Assembly: GCF_002019665.1 (NCBI RefSeq)
Contig: NZ_KV917375.1
Span: 1,472,390 to 1,536,389, forward strand
From: Sutcliffiella halmapala
Lineage (GTDB): Bacteria; Bacillota; Bacilli; Bacillales; Bacillaceae_I
Direction of reading: 5' to 3'
DNA: 64,000 bases
In this document: one piece after another, positions 18,708 to 29,259 of the stretch
Numbering within the stretch: the first letter of the stretch is position 1
Layout of the letters: each line of letters begins with the position of its first letter
Program-made: the position numbers and the translations under genes
The notes under the pieces: model-generated
What the model was told of the DNA's origin: nothing
The model's input: the letters and a program-made list of their open reading frames with translations, nothing else
The model's database searches: none

Positions 18708-19595
18708 TTGAACATTCAAAATATGATTTTAACATTACAAAACCATTGGTCAGAACAAGGTTGTATCTTAATGCAAGCTTATGACGTGGAAAAGGGTGCT
18801 GGTACGATGAGCCCATATACCTTCCTAAGAAGTATTGGTCCTGAGCCATGGAATGTTGCCTATGTCGAGCCATCCAGAAGACCTGTTGATGGGAGATATG
18901 GAGAAAATCCAAATAGACTATATCAGCATCATCAATTTCAAGTAATAATGAAGCCATCACCTGATAACATACAAGAATTATATTTAGAGTCTTTAAAGAA
19001 GCTTGGTATCGATCCATTAAAGCATGACATTCGTTTTGTAGAGGATAACTGGGAGGCGCCAACGCTTGGTGCTGCTGGACTAGGTTGGGAAGTATGGCTT
19101 GACGGAATGGAAATTACACAGTTTACGTATTTTCAACAAGTCGGCGGTTTAGAGTGTAAACCAGTTTCGGTAGAAATTACGTATGGAATTGAACGCTTAG
19201 CATCTTATATACAGGATAAAGAGAATGTATTTGATCTAGAATGGACGGAAGGGTTTACAGTTCGTGATATTTTCCTTCAACCAGAATATGAGCATTCTAA
19301 ATATACATTTGAAACTTCGGATCCAGATATGCTGTTTACTCTTTTTGATATTTATGAAAAAGAAGCACATCGTCAAATGGACTATGGTTTAGTTCATCCT
19401 GCGTATGATTATGTATTAAAATGCTCCCATACCTTTAATCAATTAGATGCGAGAGGTGCCATCTCTGTGACTGAGAGAACAGGCTATATTGGAAGAGTTC
19501 GAAATCTAGCTAGAAAAGTAGCAAGGACTTTTTACGAAGAGAGAGAAAAGCTCGGTTTTCCAATTTTAAACAAGAGGGAGAACATAAATGAGTAA
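18708..19595 (+). CDS. glyQ: Glycyl-tRNA synthetase alpha subunit
   Basis: GlyQ is the catalytic alpha subunit of the heterotetrameric bacterial glycyl-tRNA synthetase. The 295 residues begin with the family N-terminus [18 protein letters not shown]. The class II aminoacylation core is seen in [24 protein letters not shown] and the tract [18 protein letters not shown]. The start is TTG 18708, seven bases after TTGGAGGGA. It is controlled by the T-box leader and overlaps glyS by 8 bp for coupled synthesis. Confidence 0.97.
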   Translation: MNIQNMILTLQNHWSEQGCILMQAYDVEKGAGTMSPYTFLRSIGPEPWNVAYVEPSRRPVDGRYGENPNRLYQHHQFQVIMKPSPDNIQELYLESLKKLGIDPLKHDIRFVEDNWEAPTLGAAGLGWEVWLDGMEITQFTYFQQVGGLECKPVSVEITYGIERLASYIQDKENVFDLEWTEGFTVRDIFLQPEYEHSKYTFETSDPDMLFTLFDIYEKEAHRQMDYGLVHPAYDYVLKCSHTFNQLDARGAISVTERTGYIGRVRNLARKVARTFYEEREKLGFPILNKRENINE

Positions 19596-21669
19596 ACGAG
19601 ATTTTTTAATAGAAATTGGATTAGAGGAAATGCCAGCTCGGTTTGTTACCGACGCAATGAACCAGTTAGAGGAAAAGGTGAAAAGTTGGTTAACGAGTCA
19701 TCAGTTAGAGTTCGGTTATGTTCATGTTTATTCTACACCACGTCGCTTGGCTGTGTTGGTAGAGGACTTAGTTGAAAAGCAAGCGGATGTAACGTTAGAA
19801 GCGAAAGGGCCAGCTAAAAAAGTAGCCCTTGATACGAACGGAGATTGGTCTAAGGCAGCACAAGGCTTTACACGTGGGCAAGGCTTGACTGTAGAAGATA
19901 TTTATTTTAAAGAAATTAATGGAGTAGAATACGCTCACGTTAAAAAGCATGTTACAGGTAAAGAAACGAAAGCAATTTTAGAAACAATTGCACCTGTATT
20001 AACAAGTATTCATTTTCCGAAAAATATGCGTTGGGGAAGTGAGGAGTTACGCTTTGTTCGTCCGATTAAATGGCTAGTCGCTTTATTCGGAGAGGATGTA
20101 ATTCCAGTCCAAATTACAAACGTTCATTCTGATCGTGTGTCAACAGGGCACCGCTTTTTAGGTGGCCAAGTAGAGCTAAAAGAAGCGGTTAATTACGTAG
20201 AAGCTCTGCTTTCCAATTACGTTATTGTGAATGCCTTTGAACGGAAAGAAGCGATTAGACAGCAGCTTACTATTATTGCAGATGAAAATAACTGGGATAT
20301 TCCAGTGGATGAGGATTTATTAGAAGAAGTAAACAATCTGGTCGAGTATCCAACCGCACTTTTCGGAACATTTGAATCTGAATATTTATCCTTACCAGAA
20401 GAAGTGTTAATTACATCAATGAAAGAGCATCAACGTTATTTCCCAGTAAAAAGCAAGGAAGGAAAACTACTTCCTTATTTTGTAACCGTTCGTAATGGTA
20501 ATCATGAGAACTTAGATAATGTTGCAAGAGGGAACGAGAAGGTGTTGCGTGCAAGGCTTTCTGATGCTGCTTTCTTCTCAAGGGAAGATGAAAAGCTTGT
20601 GATCGAAGAAGCTGTAAAAAGATTAGATAAGATTGTTTTCCACGAAGAAATAGGAACGACAGGAGAAAAGGTGAAAAGAGTTCATGGATTTGCACTTGAA
20701 CTGGCTAATCTTCTGCAGGTTGGTAAAGAAACGAGAGAGAATGTGAGTCGTGCGGCGTCTATTTACAAGTTCGACCTAGTGTCCCATATGGTGTATGAAT
20801 TTCCAGAGCTTCAAGGAATCATGGGGGAGAAATATGCGATTGCCAAGGGTGAAAATCCTATTGTTGCACGGGCAATAAATGAACATTATATGCCACGTTC
20901 CGCTGATGATGACACGCCAGCATCAGATGTAGGGGCTATTCTTAGTATCGCAGAGAAATTGGATACCATTGTTGGTTTCTTCGCAATTGGTGTGATTCCC
21001 ACAGGATCTCAAGACCCATATGCCTTAAGACGACAAGCATCAGGGGTTATCCAAATATTAATAAAAAAACAATGGTCTATTTCATTGGAAGAGCTTATTA
21101 AAAAATTTGTTGCACATTACAAAGAGCAAAGTATTGGCAAACGTGATCAAGAAGCTATTACTGCTGAAGTAATACAGTTCTTTAAATTACGTTTAAAAAA
21201 TAACCTATCTGAGCGTGGTATCCGTTACGATATCGTGGATGCTATTTTAGAATTACCACTGCAGGATATGGGCTCTAGTGTGAAAAAGGCTGAAACTTTA
21301 GAAACGAAAAAATCTGATGAAAATTTTAAAGAAATTATGGAATCCTTGAGTCGTGTGCGCAATATTGCCAAGAAAGCAACCGCAGAGATGGAATTAACAG
21401 CAGCTTTATTACAAGAAAAAGAAGAACAACAATTGTATACACTTTACTTGGATAAAGAAGAAAAAGTGTTACAAGCTGTAAACGATCAAGATTATCATGA
21501 GGCATTCAATGAGTTAGCTTCGTTAAAGCCAGCAATTGATGCGTTCTTCGAAAATATCATGGTTATGACAGACAATGAACAAATAAAGGCAAATCGTTTA
21601 GCGTTAATGAGAAAACTGGCTAGCCTAATTTCTGTATTTGGTAATATTAATGGGATTATCGTAAAGTAA
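19588..21669 (+). CDS. glyS: Glycyl-tRNA synthetase beta subunit
   Basis: GlyS binds tRNA-Gly and completes the alpha2-beta2 synthetase. The 693-residue length is normal. The N-terminus [28 protein letters not shown] and the HD-domain-like middle ([21 protein letters not shown]) identify it. A C-terminal DALR-like anticodon-binding region follows. GAGGGAG precedes ATG 19588 inside the end of glyQ. The operon ends at a long terminator hairpin. Confidence 0.97.
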   Translation: MSKRDFLIEIGLEEMPARFVTDAMNQLEEKVKSWLTSHQLEFGYVHVYSTPRRLAVLVEDLVEKQADVTLEAKGPAKKVALDTNGDWSKAAQGFTRGQGLTVEDIYFKEINGVEYAHVKKHVTGKETKAILETIAPVLTSIHFPKNMRWGSEELRFVRPIKWLVALFGEDVIPVQITNVHSDRVSTGHRFLGGQVELKEAVNYVEALLSNYVIVNAFERKEAIRQQLTIIADENNWDIPVDEDLLEEVNNLVEYPTALFGTFESEYLSLPEEVLITSMKEHQRYFPVKSKEGKLLPYFVTVRNGNHENLDNVARGNEKVLRARLSDAAFFSREDEKLVIEEAVKRLDKIVFHEEIGTTGEKVKRVHGFALELANLLQVGKETRENVSRAASIYKFDLVSHMVYEFPELQGIMGEKYAIAKGENPIVARAINEHYMPRSADDDTPASDVGAILSIAEKLDTIVGFFAIGVIPTGSQDPYALRRQASGVIQILIKKQWSISLEELIKKFVAHYKEQSIGKRDQEAITAEVIQFFKLRLKNNLSERGIRYDIVDAILELPLQDMGSSVKKAETLETKKSDENFKEIMESLSRVRNIAKKATAEMELTAALLQEKEEQQLYTLYLDKEEKVLQAVNDQDYHEAFNELASLKPAIDAFFENIMVMTDNEQIKANRLALMRKLASLISVFGNINGIIVK

Positions 21670-21715
21670 TATTGTGAGACAAATGATACGTCGTATGATA
21701 AAATAAGAAATCTTG

Positions 21716-21764
21716 AGGAAGGCTGACTAATAATAGTAAACTATATTTAGTCAGCCTCTTTCCA
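21716..21764 (+). terminator. Terminator of the glyQS operon
   Basis: AGGCTGACTAA and TTAGTCAGCCT are perfectly complementary (11 bp) around a 16-base loop with weaker internal pairing. CTTTCC follows the second arm. Confidence 0.85.
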
Positions 21765-21884
21765 ATTGTAAGCTTCTTCAGTATAATTAGTATATAATAT
21801 TTACATATAAAGTATGTCACAATTAAAATGAAATATTTTATTGACTAGATAAGTATCGCATTTATAATAAGGTGGTGAACGACA

Positions 21885-22514
21885 ATAGAACTGAATAAGC
21901 GGCAAGAACATATTTTACAAATTGTAAAAGAGCAAGGACCTATTACCGGAGAAGCTATTGCAGATCAACTTCATTTAACAAGAGCAACCTTGCGACCCGA
22001 TTTAGCGATATTAACAATGGCAGGCTACTTAGATGCTAGGCCACGTGTTGGTTATTTCTATACTGGTAAGACAGGTTCACAATTACTTTCGGATAAAATT
22101 AATAAGATACAGGTTCACGACCATTCATCGATTCCAGTAGTAGTCCATGAAAGCGTATCTGTGTATGATGCAATTTGTACGATGTTCCTAGAAGATGTTG
22201 GTACATTATTTGTAGTGGATAATTTTTCAATAATAGTTGGCGTGTTATCGAGAAAAGATTTACTGCGTGCGAGTATCGGCAAGCAGGAACTTACTTCGGT
22301 TCCTGTTAACATCATCATGACTAGAATGCCAAATGTGACCTATTGTTTTAAGGATGACTTAATTATTGATGTTGCAAAGAAATTAATCGAAAAGCAAATA
22401 GACGCTCTTCCAGTCGTAAAGCAAACAGAAAAAGGTTACGAAGTGATAGGAAGAATTACAAAAACAAACATTACCAAAGTGCTGGTTGCCTTAGCGCATA
22501 ACGAAATTATCTAG
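21885..22514 (+). CDS. ccpN: Transcriptional repressor CcpN, apparent noncanonical ATA start
   Basis: CcpN represses gluconeogenic genes (gapB, pckA) and the sr1 RNA in B. subtilis under glycolytic conditions. The protein has an N-terminal winged helix ([14 protein letters not shown] to [16 protein letters not shown]) and two CBS domains, which bind adenine nucleotides in the family. The first in-frame canonical start is TTG 21990, inside the recognition helix, so it cannot be the true start. The conserved residues [11 protein letters not shown] begin at ATA 21885, six bases after GGTGGTGA, and a stop lies at 21876-21878. Either an ATA codon is used or there is a one-base error. yqfL follows after 14 bp. 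Confidence 0.88.
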   Translation: MELNKRQEHILQIVKEQGPITGEAIADQLHLTRATLRPDLAILTMAGYLDARPRVGYFYTGKTGSQLLSDKINKIQVHDHSSIPVVVHESVSVYDAICTMFLEDVGTLFVVDNFSIIVGVLSRKDLLRASIGKQELTSVPVNIIMTRMPNVTYCFKDDLIIDVAKKLIEKQIDALPVVKQTEKGYEVIGRITKTNITKVLVALAHNEII

Positions 22515-22528
22515 ATTGGAGGAGAATC

Positions 22529-23338
22529 ATGGAAAAGCGAACCGTTTATATAGTTTCAGATTCAGTTGGAGAGACGGCAGAACTTGCTGTAAAAGCTGCG
22601 ATTAGCCAATTTAACGGAGCGAACTTTCATTTGAAAAGAATTCCTTATGTGGAAGATATCGCAACAATAAATGAAGTGATCTCCATTGCGAAATTAAATC
22701 ATGGACTTATTGCTTTTACGCTTGTAGTTCCTGAAATGAGAAAGCACCTTATTGCTTCGGCGCTAAAAGAGGGTGTATCTGTGTATGACATTATCGGTCC
22801 ATTGGTAGATTTGATGGAACAGGAATATAATGTGAAGCCGAAATATCAACCAGGTCTAGTCCGTCAGCTTGACGATGACTATTTTAAAAAGATAGAAGCT
22901 GTTGAATTTGCTGTTAAATATGACGATGGACGGGATCCACGAGGAATTATTAAAGCGGATATTGTCTTGGTTGGGGTATCACGAACGTCAAAAACACCAT
23001 TATCTCAGTATTTAGCACATAAACGCTTGAAGGTAGCGAATGTCCCGATAGTACCAGAGGTAGATCCTCCAGAGGAGCTATATAAAGTATCACCAGAAAA
23101 GTGCTTTGGTTTGAAAATTAGCCCAGAAAAGCTAAATGATATAAGAAAAGAACGACTAAAGGCATTAGGTTTAAATGATAAAGCAGCCTATGCGAATTTA
23201 GAAAGAATTAAAGAAGAGCTTGCATTTTTTGATACAGTCGCTAATAAAATAGGTTGTGAGGTTATCGATGTGACCAATAAAGCTGTGGAAGAAACAGCCA
23301 ACTTGATTTCTAACATCTATAATAACCGACTAAAGTAG
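22529..23338 (+). CDS. yqfL: Pyruvate,phosphate dikinase/PEP synthase regulatory protein (YqfL)
   Basis: This belongs to the DUF299 kinase-pyrophosphorylase family. Its members inactivate pyruvate,phosphate dikinase or PEP synthase by ADP-dependent phosphorylation and reactivate it by phosphorolysis. The 269 residues show the P-loop-like [11 protein letters not shown] segment (about 150-160) and the N-terminal [23 protein letters not shown] precedes ATG 22529. It sits right behind ccpN, and the pair links transcriptional and enzymatic control of the PEP-pyruvate-gluconeogenesis node. Confidence 0.94.
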   Translation: MEKRTVYIVSDSVGETAELAVKAAISQFNGANFHLKRIPYVEDIATINEVISIAKLNHGLIAFTLVVPEMRKHLIASALKEGVSVYDIIGPLVDLMEQEYNVKPKYQPGLVRQLDDDYFKKIEAVEFAVKYDDGRDPRGIIKADIVLVGVSRTSKTPLSQYLAHKRLKVANVPIVPEVDPPEELYKVSPEKCFGLKISPEKLNDIRKERLKALGLNDKAAYANLERIKEELAFFDTVANKIGCEVIDVTNKAVEETANLISNIYNNRLK

Positions 23339-23368
23339 GAGAGCGCTTATAAAAGAGTGCTCTTTTTA
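23339..23368 (+). terminator. Terminator after yqfL
   Basis: AGAGCGCT pairs with AGTGCTCT, one pair being G-T, across a short loop. TTTTTAAT follows. Confidence 0.8.
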
Positions 23369-23403
23369 ATGAAATTTTACTTGCATTATTATGAGTATAT
23401 TAG

Positions 23404-23432
23404 TGGTCAATTCAAAGAGTTTATATTATAAT
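23404..23432 (+). promoter_or_regulatory. Putative sigma-A promoter upstream of yqxD-dnaG-sigA
   Basis: TGGTCA (23404-23409) and a perfect TATAAT (23427-23432) are 17 bp apart. It lies about 165 bp before yqxD. In B. subtilis the dnaG-sigA operon has vegetative promoters upstream of yqxD, so this is a reasonable counterpart. The rest of the 260-bp gap shows no gene. Confidence 0.5.
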
Positions 23433-23598
23433 AAAAAATTGTGATAAAAAAATTCCTGTATAGGGTTTAGAGTTCCAGTTAATCGAATAAACTAAAACTA
23501 GCTATAAGTCAATAGTTAGAAATGAGTTTCGTTCGACAACTATAAAAAACATATCGAAAAAAGAAGGTTTTTGGGAAGGGATGTAGAAACCATTTAAC

Positions 23599-24072
23599 AT
23601 GCAAAATAATAATCGGAAGCCTATTATTTTGGTGGATGCAGATGCTTGTCCTGTAAAGGAAGAAATAAGTAGTATTAGTCATACATACCATCTAGATGTT
23701 TACTTTGTGGCATCTTATTCCCATGTAGTGAAAAATGAAATTCTAGGTACTTGGGTATACGTAGATGATGAAAAAGAATCTGCAGATTTATATATACTAA
23801 ATCACGCCCGCAAAAATGATGTAGTGGTAACTCAAGATCTTGGGTTAGCCAGTATGCTGGTATCACGTAACGTTTATGTTCTTTCTCCGCGTGGAAAACA
23901 ATACGAAGAGAGTGAAATGGAGTTGCGCCTACACATGAGATTTTTATCGGCAAAGGAACGGAGACAAGGAAACCACTCAAAAGGCCCAAAAGCTTTTTCT
24001 TTGCACGATCGAGAAAACTTTGTACATTCATTTCAAAAAACATTGTCGAATATTGCAGGAATTCTGGAATAG
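23599..24072 (+). CDS. yqxD: UPF0178 (YaiI/YqxD) family protein
   Basis: The 157-residue protein has the acidic NYN/PIN-like core of the family: ILVDADACPVKEEI at the N-terminus, then VVTQDLGLASML in the middle. The acidic residues suggest metal-dependent nuclease-type chemistry, which is not established. ATG 23599 has no strong Shine-Dalgarno close by; GGGAAGGGATG lies about 15 bases upstream. It is the first gene before dnaG and sigA, exactly as in B. subtilis. Confidence 0.92.
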   Translation: MQNNNRKPIILVDADACPVKEEISSISHTYHLDVYFVASYSHVVKNEILGTWVYVDDEKESADLYILNHARKNDVVVTQDLGLASMLVSRNVYVLSPRGKQYEESEMELRLHMRFLSAKERRQGNHSKGPKAFSLHDRENFVHSFQKTLSNIAGILE

Positions 24073-24103
24073 AAAGCGAAATAGTTAATCACGGAGTGTT
24101 GTT

Positions 24104-25918
24104 ATGAACTATAGAATTCCTGAACAAACCATTGATCAAATTAGACAATCAACCGACATTGTGGATGTTATTAGTGAATATGTACAGTTAAAAAAACAAG
24201 GTCGCAACTACTTTGGACTCTGTCCTTTTCATGGTGAAAGTACACCTTCGTTTTCTGTGTCCCCGGACAAACAGATCTTTCATTGCTTTGGATGTGGAGC
24301 TGGAGGAAACGCGTTTAATTTTATCATGGATATCGAAGGGGTCAGTTTCGTAGAGGCTGCCGAAAAGCTTGCTAAGTCATCAAGCATTGAAATGGAAGTC
24401 CCGAAAAATGCTCAGGCAGAACCATTAGGTCAGTCTAAAGAAACAAAATGGATGCTGGATGCCCATTTGCTCTTACAGAAATTCTACCATCATTTACTCT
24501 TAAATACAAAAGAAGGTCAAGAAGCCTATGACTATTTAAAAGCTAGAGACTTTACGGACGAAATGATGAAAAAGTTCGGAATTGGTTATGCGTTAAATAG
24601 TTGGGACTTTGCCTTAAAGTTCTTATCAAAAAGAGGCTATAATCAAAAGCTGCTTGAAAAAGCAGGGCTTCTAATTGAAAAGGAGCATACTGCAGAGTAT
24701 TTTGACCGCTTCCGTGACCGAATCATGTTTCCTATTCATGATCATAAAGGGAATGTTATTGCTTTTTCAGGTCGGGTGCTAGGAAAAGGGGAACCGAAAT
24801 ATTTAAATTCTCCAGAAACGGCTCTTTTCAATAAAAGCAAAATACTCTATAACTTTCATCAAGCAAGACCGCATATACGAAAGCAAGAGCAAGTAATACT
24901 ATTTGAAGGATTCGCTGACGTAATTGCAGCAGATCAAGCTGGTCTGCCTCACTCTATTGCCACGATGGGAACTTCCTTAACGGAGGATCAGGCGAGGATT
25001 ATTAGGCGTCATGTGGAAAGTGTTATCGTTTGTTATGATGGCGATAATGCCGGGATAGAAGCTGCATACCGTGCTGCAAAAATATTGATTGAACAAGGGT
25101 GCTATGTTCGTGTAGCGCTCATGCCAGATAAATTAGACCCTGATGACTATATCCGCAAAAAAGGGCCAGAGTCATTTAAGCAGGATGTAATAGGGGCAAG
25201 TTTAACGTTTATGGCATTTAAGTTGCAGTACCTTCGCAGAGGCAGAAACTTAAAAGACGAGGGAGAAAAAATTCGGTATATAGAAGATGTACTCAAAGAA
25301 ATAAGCTTGTTAACCAAAGCGGTGGAGCGTGACCATTATCTTCGTCAACTATCAGACGAATTTTCGATCTCGCTGGAAGCTTTAAAGGAACAACAATTTC
25401 AGGTGTATAAATCTCTTAACCAAAAAAAGGATTATCGAGAGCGGAATAGAATAAATATATCTAATCAGCCAAAGCTCTTCTCTCAAACGTTAAAACCTGC
25501 CTATCAAAATGCTGAACGCTTTTTATTAGCACATATGCTAAAAGATCGAGCAGTTTCAGACAAAGTCCAAGCTGCTATTGAAGGTACTTTTATCCTAGAA
25601 GAACATCGGGCTATCGCCGCATATCTTTATGCTTTCTATGAAGAAGGTTATGAGCCGAACGTTAGTGTATTTATGGAGCGGATTCCTGAACAGGCGCTTA
25701 AGACAAAGATATCTGAGCTTGGAATGCTTACGCTTGAAGAAGAGTTAAGTAATGCCGTTCTTCAGGATTACATGAAACAGGTGTTTAATTACCCAAAGTT
25801 GTTAACAATAAAAGAAAAAGAACAAGAAAAGAAACAAGCAGAAATGCAAAAAGACTTTATACGAGCTGCACAAATCGCGATGGAAATAATCCAAATGAAA
25901 AAAGAGTTAAAACAATAA
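24104..25918 (+). CDS. dnaG: DNA primase
   Basis: DnaG synthesises RNA primers for replication. The 604 residues have the N-terminal zinc finger (Cys40, His43, Cys61, Cys64 in CPFH and CFGCG) and the catalytic core. A TOPRIM segment shows [11 protein letters not shown] and [10 protein letters not shown], with acidic metal ligands. The C-terminal helicase-binding domain ends the protein. ACGGAGTG precedes ATG 24104. It is the middle gene of the conserved yqxD-dnaG-sigA operon, 45 bp before sigA. Confidence 0.97.
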   Translation: MNYRIPEQTIDQIRQSTDIVDVISEYVQLKKQGRNYFGLCPFHGESTPSFSVSPDKQIFHCFGCGAGGNAFNFIMDIEGVSFVEAAEKLAKSSSIEMEVPKNAQAEPLGQSKETKWMLDAHLLLQKFYHHLLLNTKEGQEAYDYLKARDFTDEMMKKFGIGYALNSWDFALKFLSKRGYNQKLLEKAGLLIEKEHTAEYFDRFRDRIMFPIHDHKGNVIAFSGRVLGKGEPKYLNSPETALFNKSKILYNFHQARPHIRKQEQVILFEGFADVIAADQAGLPHSIATMGTSLTEDQARIIRRHVESVIVCYDGDNAGIEAAYRAAKILIEQGCYVRVALMPDKLDPDDYIRKKGPESFKQDVIGASLTFMAFKLQYLRRGRNLKDEGEKIRYIEDVLKEISLLTKAVERDHYLRQLSDEFSISLEALKEQQFQVYKSLNQKKDYRERNRINISNQPKLFSQTLKPAYQNAERFLLAHMLKDRAVSDKVQAAIEGTFILEEHRAIAAYLYAFYEEGYEPNVSVFMERIPEQALKTKISELGMLTLEEELSNAVLQDYMKQVFNYPKLLTIKEKEQEKKQAEMQKDFIRAAQIAMEIIQMKKELKQ

Positions 25919-25963
25919 ATATGCCTCTTTATCGCGTTTAATGTTGGAAGGAGGGGACTGTTG

Positions 25964-27088
25964 ATGGCTGAAAAATCAGCACAATCAAAAGAGATGGAAA
26001 CGGAATTAACCATCGATCAAGTAAAAGACCAATTAACAGAAGTTGGGAAGAAACGTGGAGTCCTAACATACGAAGAGATAGCAGAAAAAATGTCCGGTTT
26101 TGAGATGGAATCAGACCAAATGGATGAGTATTACGAATTTCTCGGTGAACAAGGTGTAGAAATAATTGGTGAAGCAGAATCTGATGACGATCCTAATACT
26201 CAACAATTAGCTAAGGAAGAAGAATTCGACCTTAATGATTTGACAGTTCCACCTGGAGTGAAAATTAATGACCCTGTTCGTATGTATTTAAAAGAAATTG
26301 GCCGTGTGGATCTATTATCTGCTGAAGAAGAGATCAGCCTCGCCAACCGCATCGAAGACGGTGATGAAGAAGCGAAACGTCGCTTAGCTGAAGCGAATTT
26401 ACGTCTCGTGGTTAGTATTGCCAAACGATATGTTGGTCGCGGTATGTTATTCCTTGACCTTATCCAAGAAGGTAATATGGGATTAATCAAAGCTGTAGAA
26501 AAATTTGATTACCGAAAAGGATTCAAGTTTTCTACATATGCTACATGGTGGATTCGTCAAGCAATTACTCGCGCGATTGCAGACCAAGCAAGAACTATTC
26601 GTATCCCGGTTCATATGGTGGAAACAATTAATAAATTAATTCGTGTTCAACGTCAATTATTACAGGATCTTGGCCGTGAACCAAGTCCAGAAGAAATTGC
26701 AGAAGATATGGATCTTACTCCAGATAAAGTTCGTGAAATTTTAAAAATTGCACAAGAACCTGTCTCGTTAGAAACTCCTATTGGAGAAGAAGATGATTCC
26801 CATTTAGGTGACTTTATTGAAGATCAAGATGCAACTTCACCATCTGAGCATGCTGCTTATGAACTATTAAAAGAACAACTAGAAGATGTCCTAGATACCC
26901 TTACAGATCGCGAAGAAAATGTTCTAAGACTTCGCTTTGGATTAGATGACGGACGTACTAGAACACTTGAAGAAGTGGGGAAAGTGTTCGGAGTAACTAG
27001 AGAACGTATTCGTCAAATTGAAGCAAAGGCACTTAGAAAATTAAGACATCCAAGTCGTAGTAAACGATTAAAAGATTTTCTTGAATAG
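25964..27088 (+). CDS. sigA: Primary RNA polymerase sigma factor SigA
   Basis: SigA is the housekeeping sigma-70 factor that recognises TTGACA/TATAAT promoters. The 374 residues carry a reduced region 1.1 and region 1.2 ([13 protein letters not shown]). Region 2 has [14 protein letters not shown] and the -10 reading segment [14 protein letters not shown]. Region 3 follows, and region 4.2 has [20 protein letters not shown] for the -35 box. AAGGAGGGGA precedes ATG 25964; the TTG just before it is also in frame. It ends at a strong terminator. Confidence 0.98.
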   Translation: MAEKSAQSKEMETELTIDQVKDQLTEVGKKRGVLTYEEIAEKMSGFEMESDQMDEYYEFLGEQGVEIIGEAESDDDPNTQQLAKEEEFDLNDLTVPPGVKINDPVRMYLKEIGRVDLLSAEEEISLANRIEDGDEEAKRRLAEANLRLVVSIAKRYVGRGMLFLDLIQEGNMGLIKAVEKFDYRKGFKFSTYATWWIRQAITRAIADQARTIRIPVHMVETINKLIRVQRQLLQDLGREPSPEEIAEDMDLTPDKVREILKIAQEPVSLETPIGEEDDSHLGDFIEDQDATSPSEHAAYELLKEQLEDVLDTLTDREENVLRLRFGLDDGRTRTLEEVGKVFGVTRERIRQIEAKALRKLRHPSRSKRLKDFLE

Positions 27089-27101
27089 GCTTCGCTTTGT
27101 T

Positions 27102-27140
27102 AGAAATAGTTTACTTTAAGAGTGAACTATTTCTTTTTTA
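27102..27140 (+). terminator. Terminator after sigA
   Basis: AGAAATAGTT and AACTATTTCT form a 10-bp perfect stem, extended inward by ACT/AGT. TTTTTTA follows. Confidence 0.9.
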
Positions 27141-27198
27141 TCATTTTATTTATTTTTAATTTTCAGTTATCTGCACCTGCAATAGGAGTGTTTTAATA

Positions 27199-27729
27199 AT
27201 GAATAAGCTTAGAAAAGAAACAATTATCCATGAAATTAAGTACTGGAAGGAGAGCCGCCTTCTTCCAGAAAACTATTGCGACTACTTATTGGCACTGTAT
27301 ACGGAGGGAGAAAAAAGCAGCGAAAAGAGTAAACCTTACAATAAGAACCTGTTCAAACTTTTTCTTGCATTCCTAATTCCGATGTTCATACCAATAACAT
27401 TTCTTGTCATTTATTTTACTGAATTGTCAATTGATTTGCAAATGGTCCTCATGATATTTTTTATTTTCTTATCATTTTTTGGATATTATATTTTTCGAAA
27501 AGAACATTTTTTTGTTCATATACCGATCATTGTTATTGTATTGTTAGTTCTGCTTTTATCGTTGAAATTAGTAGAACTAATGGATTATCAATCCACTATA
27601 ACCCTTATCGTTGTTGGTGTTCAAACGCTTATTTGGTTTGTGATTGGGTATATAAAAAAATGGTATTACTTAACTATTATTTCCATATTAAGCATTGCCC
27701 TGATGATTGGAGTTATTATATTAATGTAA
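27199..27729 (+). CDS. Conserved-looking integral membrane protein of unknown function
   Basis: I do not recognise a named family. A soluble N-terminus of about 50 residues (HEIKYWKESRLLPENYCDYL) is followed by five to six tightly packed hydrophobic helices ending at the C-terminus. The N-terminal motif resembles the leading segment of some DUF2157-type membrane proteins, which is only an impression. ATAGGAGTG precedes ATG 27199. It stands alone between the sigA terminator and the acyl-CoA dehydrogenase promoter. Base composition is strongly AT-biased, as usual for helix-rich proteins here. Confidence 0.75.
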   Translation: MNKLRKETIIHEIKYWKESRLLPENYCDYLLALYTEGEKSSEKSKPYNKNLFKLFLAFLIPMFIPITFLVIYFTELSIDLQMVLMIFFIFLSFFGYYIFRKEHFFVHIPIIVIVLLVLLLSLKLVELMDYQSTITLIVVGVQTLIWFVIGYIKKWYYLTIISILSIALMIGVIILM

Positions 27730-27758
27730 TTAACATAAAATTTAGTTATTTTAAAAAG

Positions 27759-27788
27759 TTGAGAATATTCCCTCCTTTCTATTATAAT
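27759..27788 (+). promoter_or_regulatory. Sigma-A promoter of the acyl-CoA dehydrogenase gene
   Basis: TTGAGA (27759-27764) and a perfect TATAAT (27783-27788) are 18 bp apart, immediately upstream of a perfect cre site. Confidence 0.75.
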
Positions 27789-27792
27789 ACAT

Positions 27793-27807
27793 TTGAAAGC
27801 GTATTCA
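27793..27807. promoter_or_regulatory. cre site (CcpA operator)
   Basis: TTGAAAGCGTATTCA matches the catabolite-responsive element WTGNAANCGNWNNCW at every defined position. It starts 5 bp after the -10 box and therefore covers the transcription start, the usual position for CcpA repression. Confidence 0.82.
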
Positions 27808-27910
27808 ATATGTAATGTAAGTATTGGGAATTACTTTTCTAAATAAATGAAGTGTAAAACATTTTTTGATAATTAGAAAAGTTTTTCATAATCATCAAGG
27901 GGGGAAAATT

Positions 27911-29050
27911 ATGAATTTTGATTTAACGACAGAACAGGCAATGATAAAAAAAACAATCAGGGAATTTTCAGATGAAGTGGTCGCACCGGGTGCTCTTCAG
28001 CGCGACAGGGACAAAAAATTCCCAATCGAAGTTTTTCATAAATTATCTGAATTAGGAATGATGGGATTACCATTTCCAGAAGAATACGGTGGAGCTGGAG
28101 CCGATACAGTTAGCTTCGCCATTGTCGTAGAAGAGTTAAGTCGTGCTTGTGGATCGACTGGGATCACTTATTCTGCCCACGTATCATTAGGTGGTGCACC
28201 GATTAATTTATTTGGAACAGAGGAACAAAAACGTAACTTTCTAGTTCCAATTTGTACAGGAGAATCATTAGGTGCTTTTGGATTAACAGAGCCTAATGCG
28301 GGGTCTGATGCAGGTGGTACACAAACAACTGCTGTAGAAGATGGAACGGATTATATAATTAATGGAAACAAATGTTTTATTACGAATGCTTCTTACTCTA
28401 AACATTTGGCCCTGACTGCAATTACAGACAGAAAAGGTGATGAGAAGGAAATCTCTGCAATAATTGTACCTACAGATGCACCAGGATTCCAAGTAATTGA
28501 TAATTACGAAAAAATGGGGCTGAATGCTTCTAATACAACAGAATTAGTCTTAGAGGATGTACGAGTACATCAAGAGAACCTATTAGGGAAACGTGGAGAA
28601 GGCTTTAGGCAGTTTTTAATCACGCTAGACGGCGGACGTATCGGAATAGGCGCAATGGCTTTAGGGATAGCTCAGGCGGCTTTTGAGCGAGCGCTCGCTT
28701 ATTCAAAAGAACGTAAACAATTTGGTAGATCCTTATCGAGTTTCCAAGTAAATCAATTCAAGCTTGCGGATATGGCGATGAAATTGGAACTGGCAAGAAC
28801 GATGGTTTATAAAGCTGCTTGGTTAAAGGATCAAGGTAGACCTTTCTCCAAAGAAGCATCCATGTGTAAGCTTTATGCTTCTGAAGTTTGCATGGAGATT
28901 GCCGACCAAGCCGTTCAACTTCACGGTGGATACGGATATATGAAAGAGTATCATGTGGAAAGATTCATGCGAGACGGAAAGCTACTAGAAATCGGTGAGG
29001 GAACATCTGAGGTTCAAAGAATGGTTATTGCAAGGCATCTAGGTTGTTAA
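27911..29050 (+). CDS. Short-chain type acyl-CoA dehydrogenase
   Basis: This FAD flavoprotein introduces the alpha-beta double bond in an acyl-CoA and passes electrons to ETF. The 379 residues show GAFGLTEPNAGSDAGG and the flavin-binding KCFITNA region. The C-terminal GEGTSEVQR contains the likely catalytic glutamate. Similarity is to butyryl/short-branched-chain enzymes such as AcdA and MmgC, but the substrate cannot be read from sequence. AAGGGGGGA precedes ATG 27911. A perfect cre site at the promoter predicts glucose repression. It is monocistronic and ends at a strong terminator. Confidence 0.93.
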   Translation: MNFDLTTEQAMIKKTIREFSDEVVAPGALQRDRDKKFPIEVFHKLSELGMMGLPFPEEYGGAGADTVSFAIVVEELSRACGSTGITYSAHVSLGGAPINLFGTEEQKRNFLVPICTGESLGAFGLTEPNAGSDAGGTQTTAVEDGTDYIINGNKCFITNASYSKHLALTAITDRKGDEKEISAIIVPTDAPGFQVIDNYEKMGLNASNTTELVLEDVRVHQENLLGKRGEGFRQFLITLDGGRIGIGAMALGIAQAAFERALAYSKERKQFGRSLSSFQVNQFKLADMAMKLELARTMVYKAAWLKDQGRPFSKEASMCKLYASEVCMEIADQAVQLHGGYGYMKEYHVERFMRDGKLLEIGEGTSEVQRMVIARHLGC

Positions 29051-29104
29051 AAATTTATAGTAAAAAAATATTTTTGAGGTACAATAAAAAATGGGCTAAA
29101 AATA

Positions 29105-29133
29105 AAACCTTCATCTTTGATGAAGGTTTTTGT
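29105..29133 (+). terminator. Terminator after the acyl-CoA dehydrogenase gene
   Basis: AAAACCTTCATC and GATGAAGGTTTT form a 12-bp perfect stem with a TTT loop. A T run follows. Confidence 0.93.
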
Positions 29134-29259
29134 CTAAACTGTGAATTTAAAGCAGAAGTTGGCATTTTGGTCTTTTCCTATAGTAAAATATAAAGTAAAA
29201 TAGAGAGTGCTTGTATAAGTTTAGACATACGTACATGTACATAAGGAGGTTTGAATAAA

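Noticed and set aside
27633-27815. 60-codon forward frame overlapping the end of the membrane unknown
   Set aside because: It is a shadow in another frame of the upstream gene plus AT-rich promoter DNA, and it covers the promoter and cre site of the next gene.
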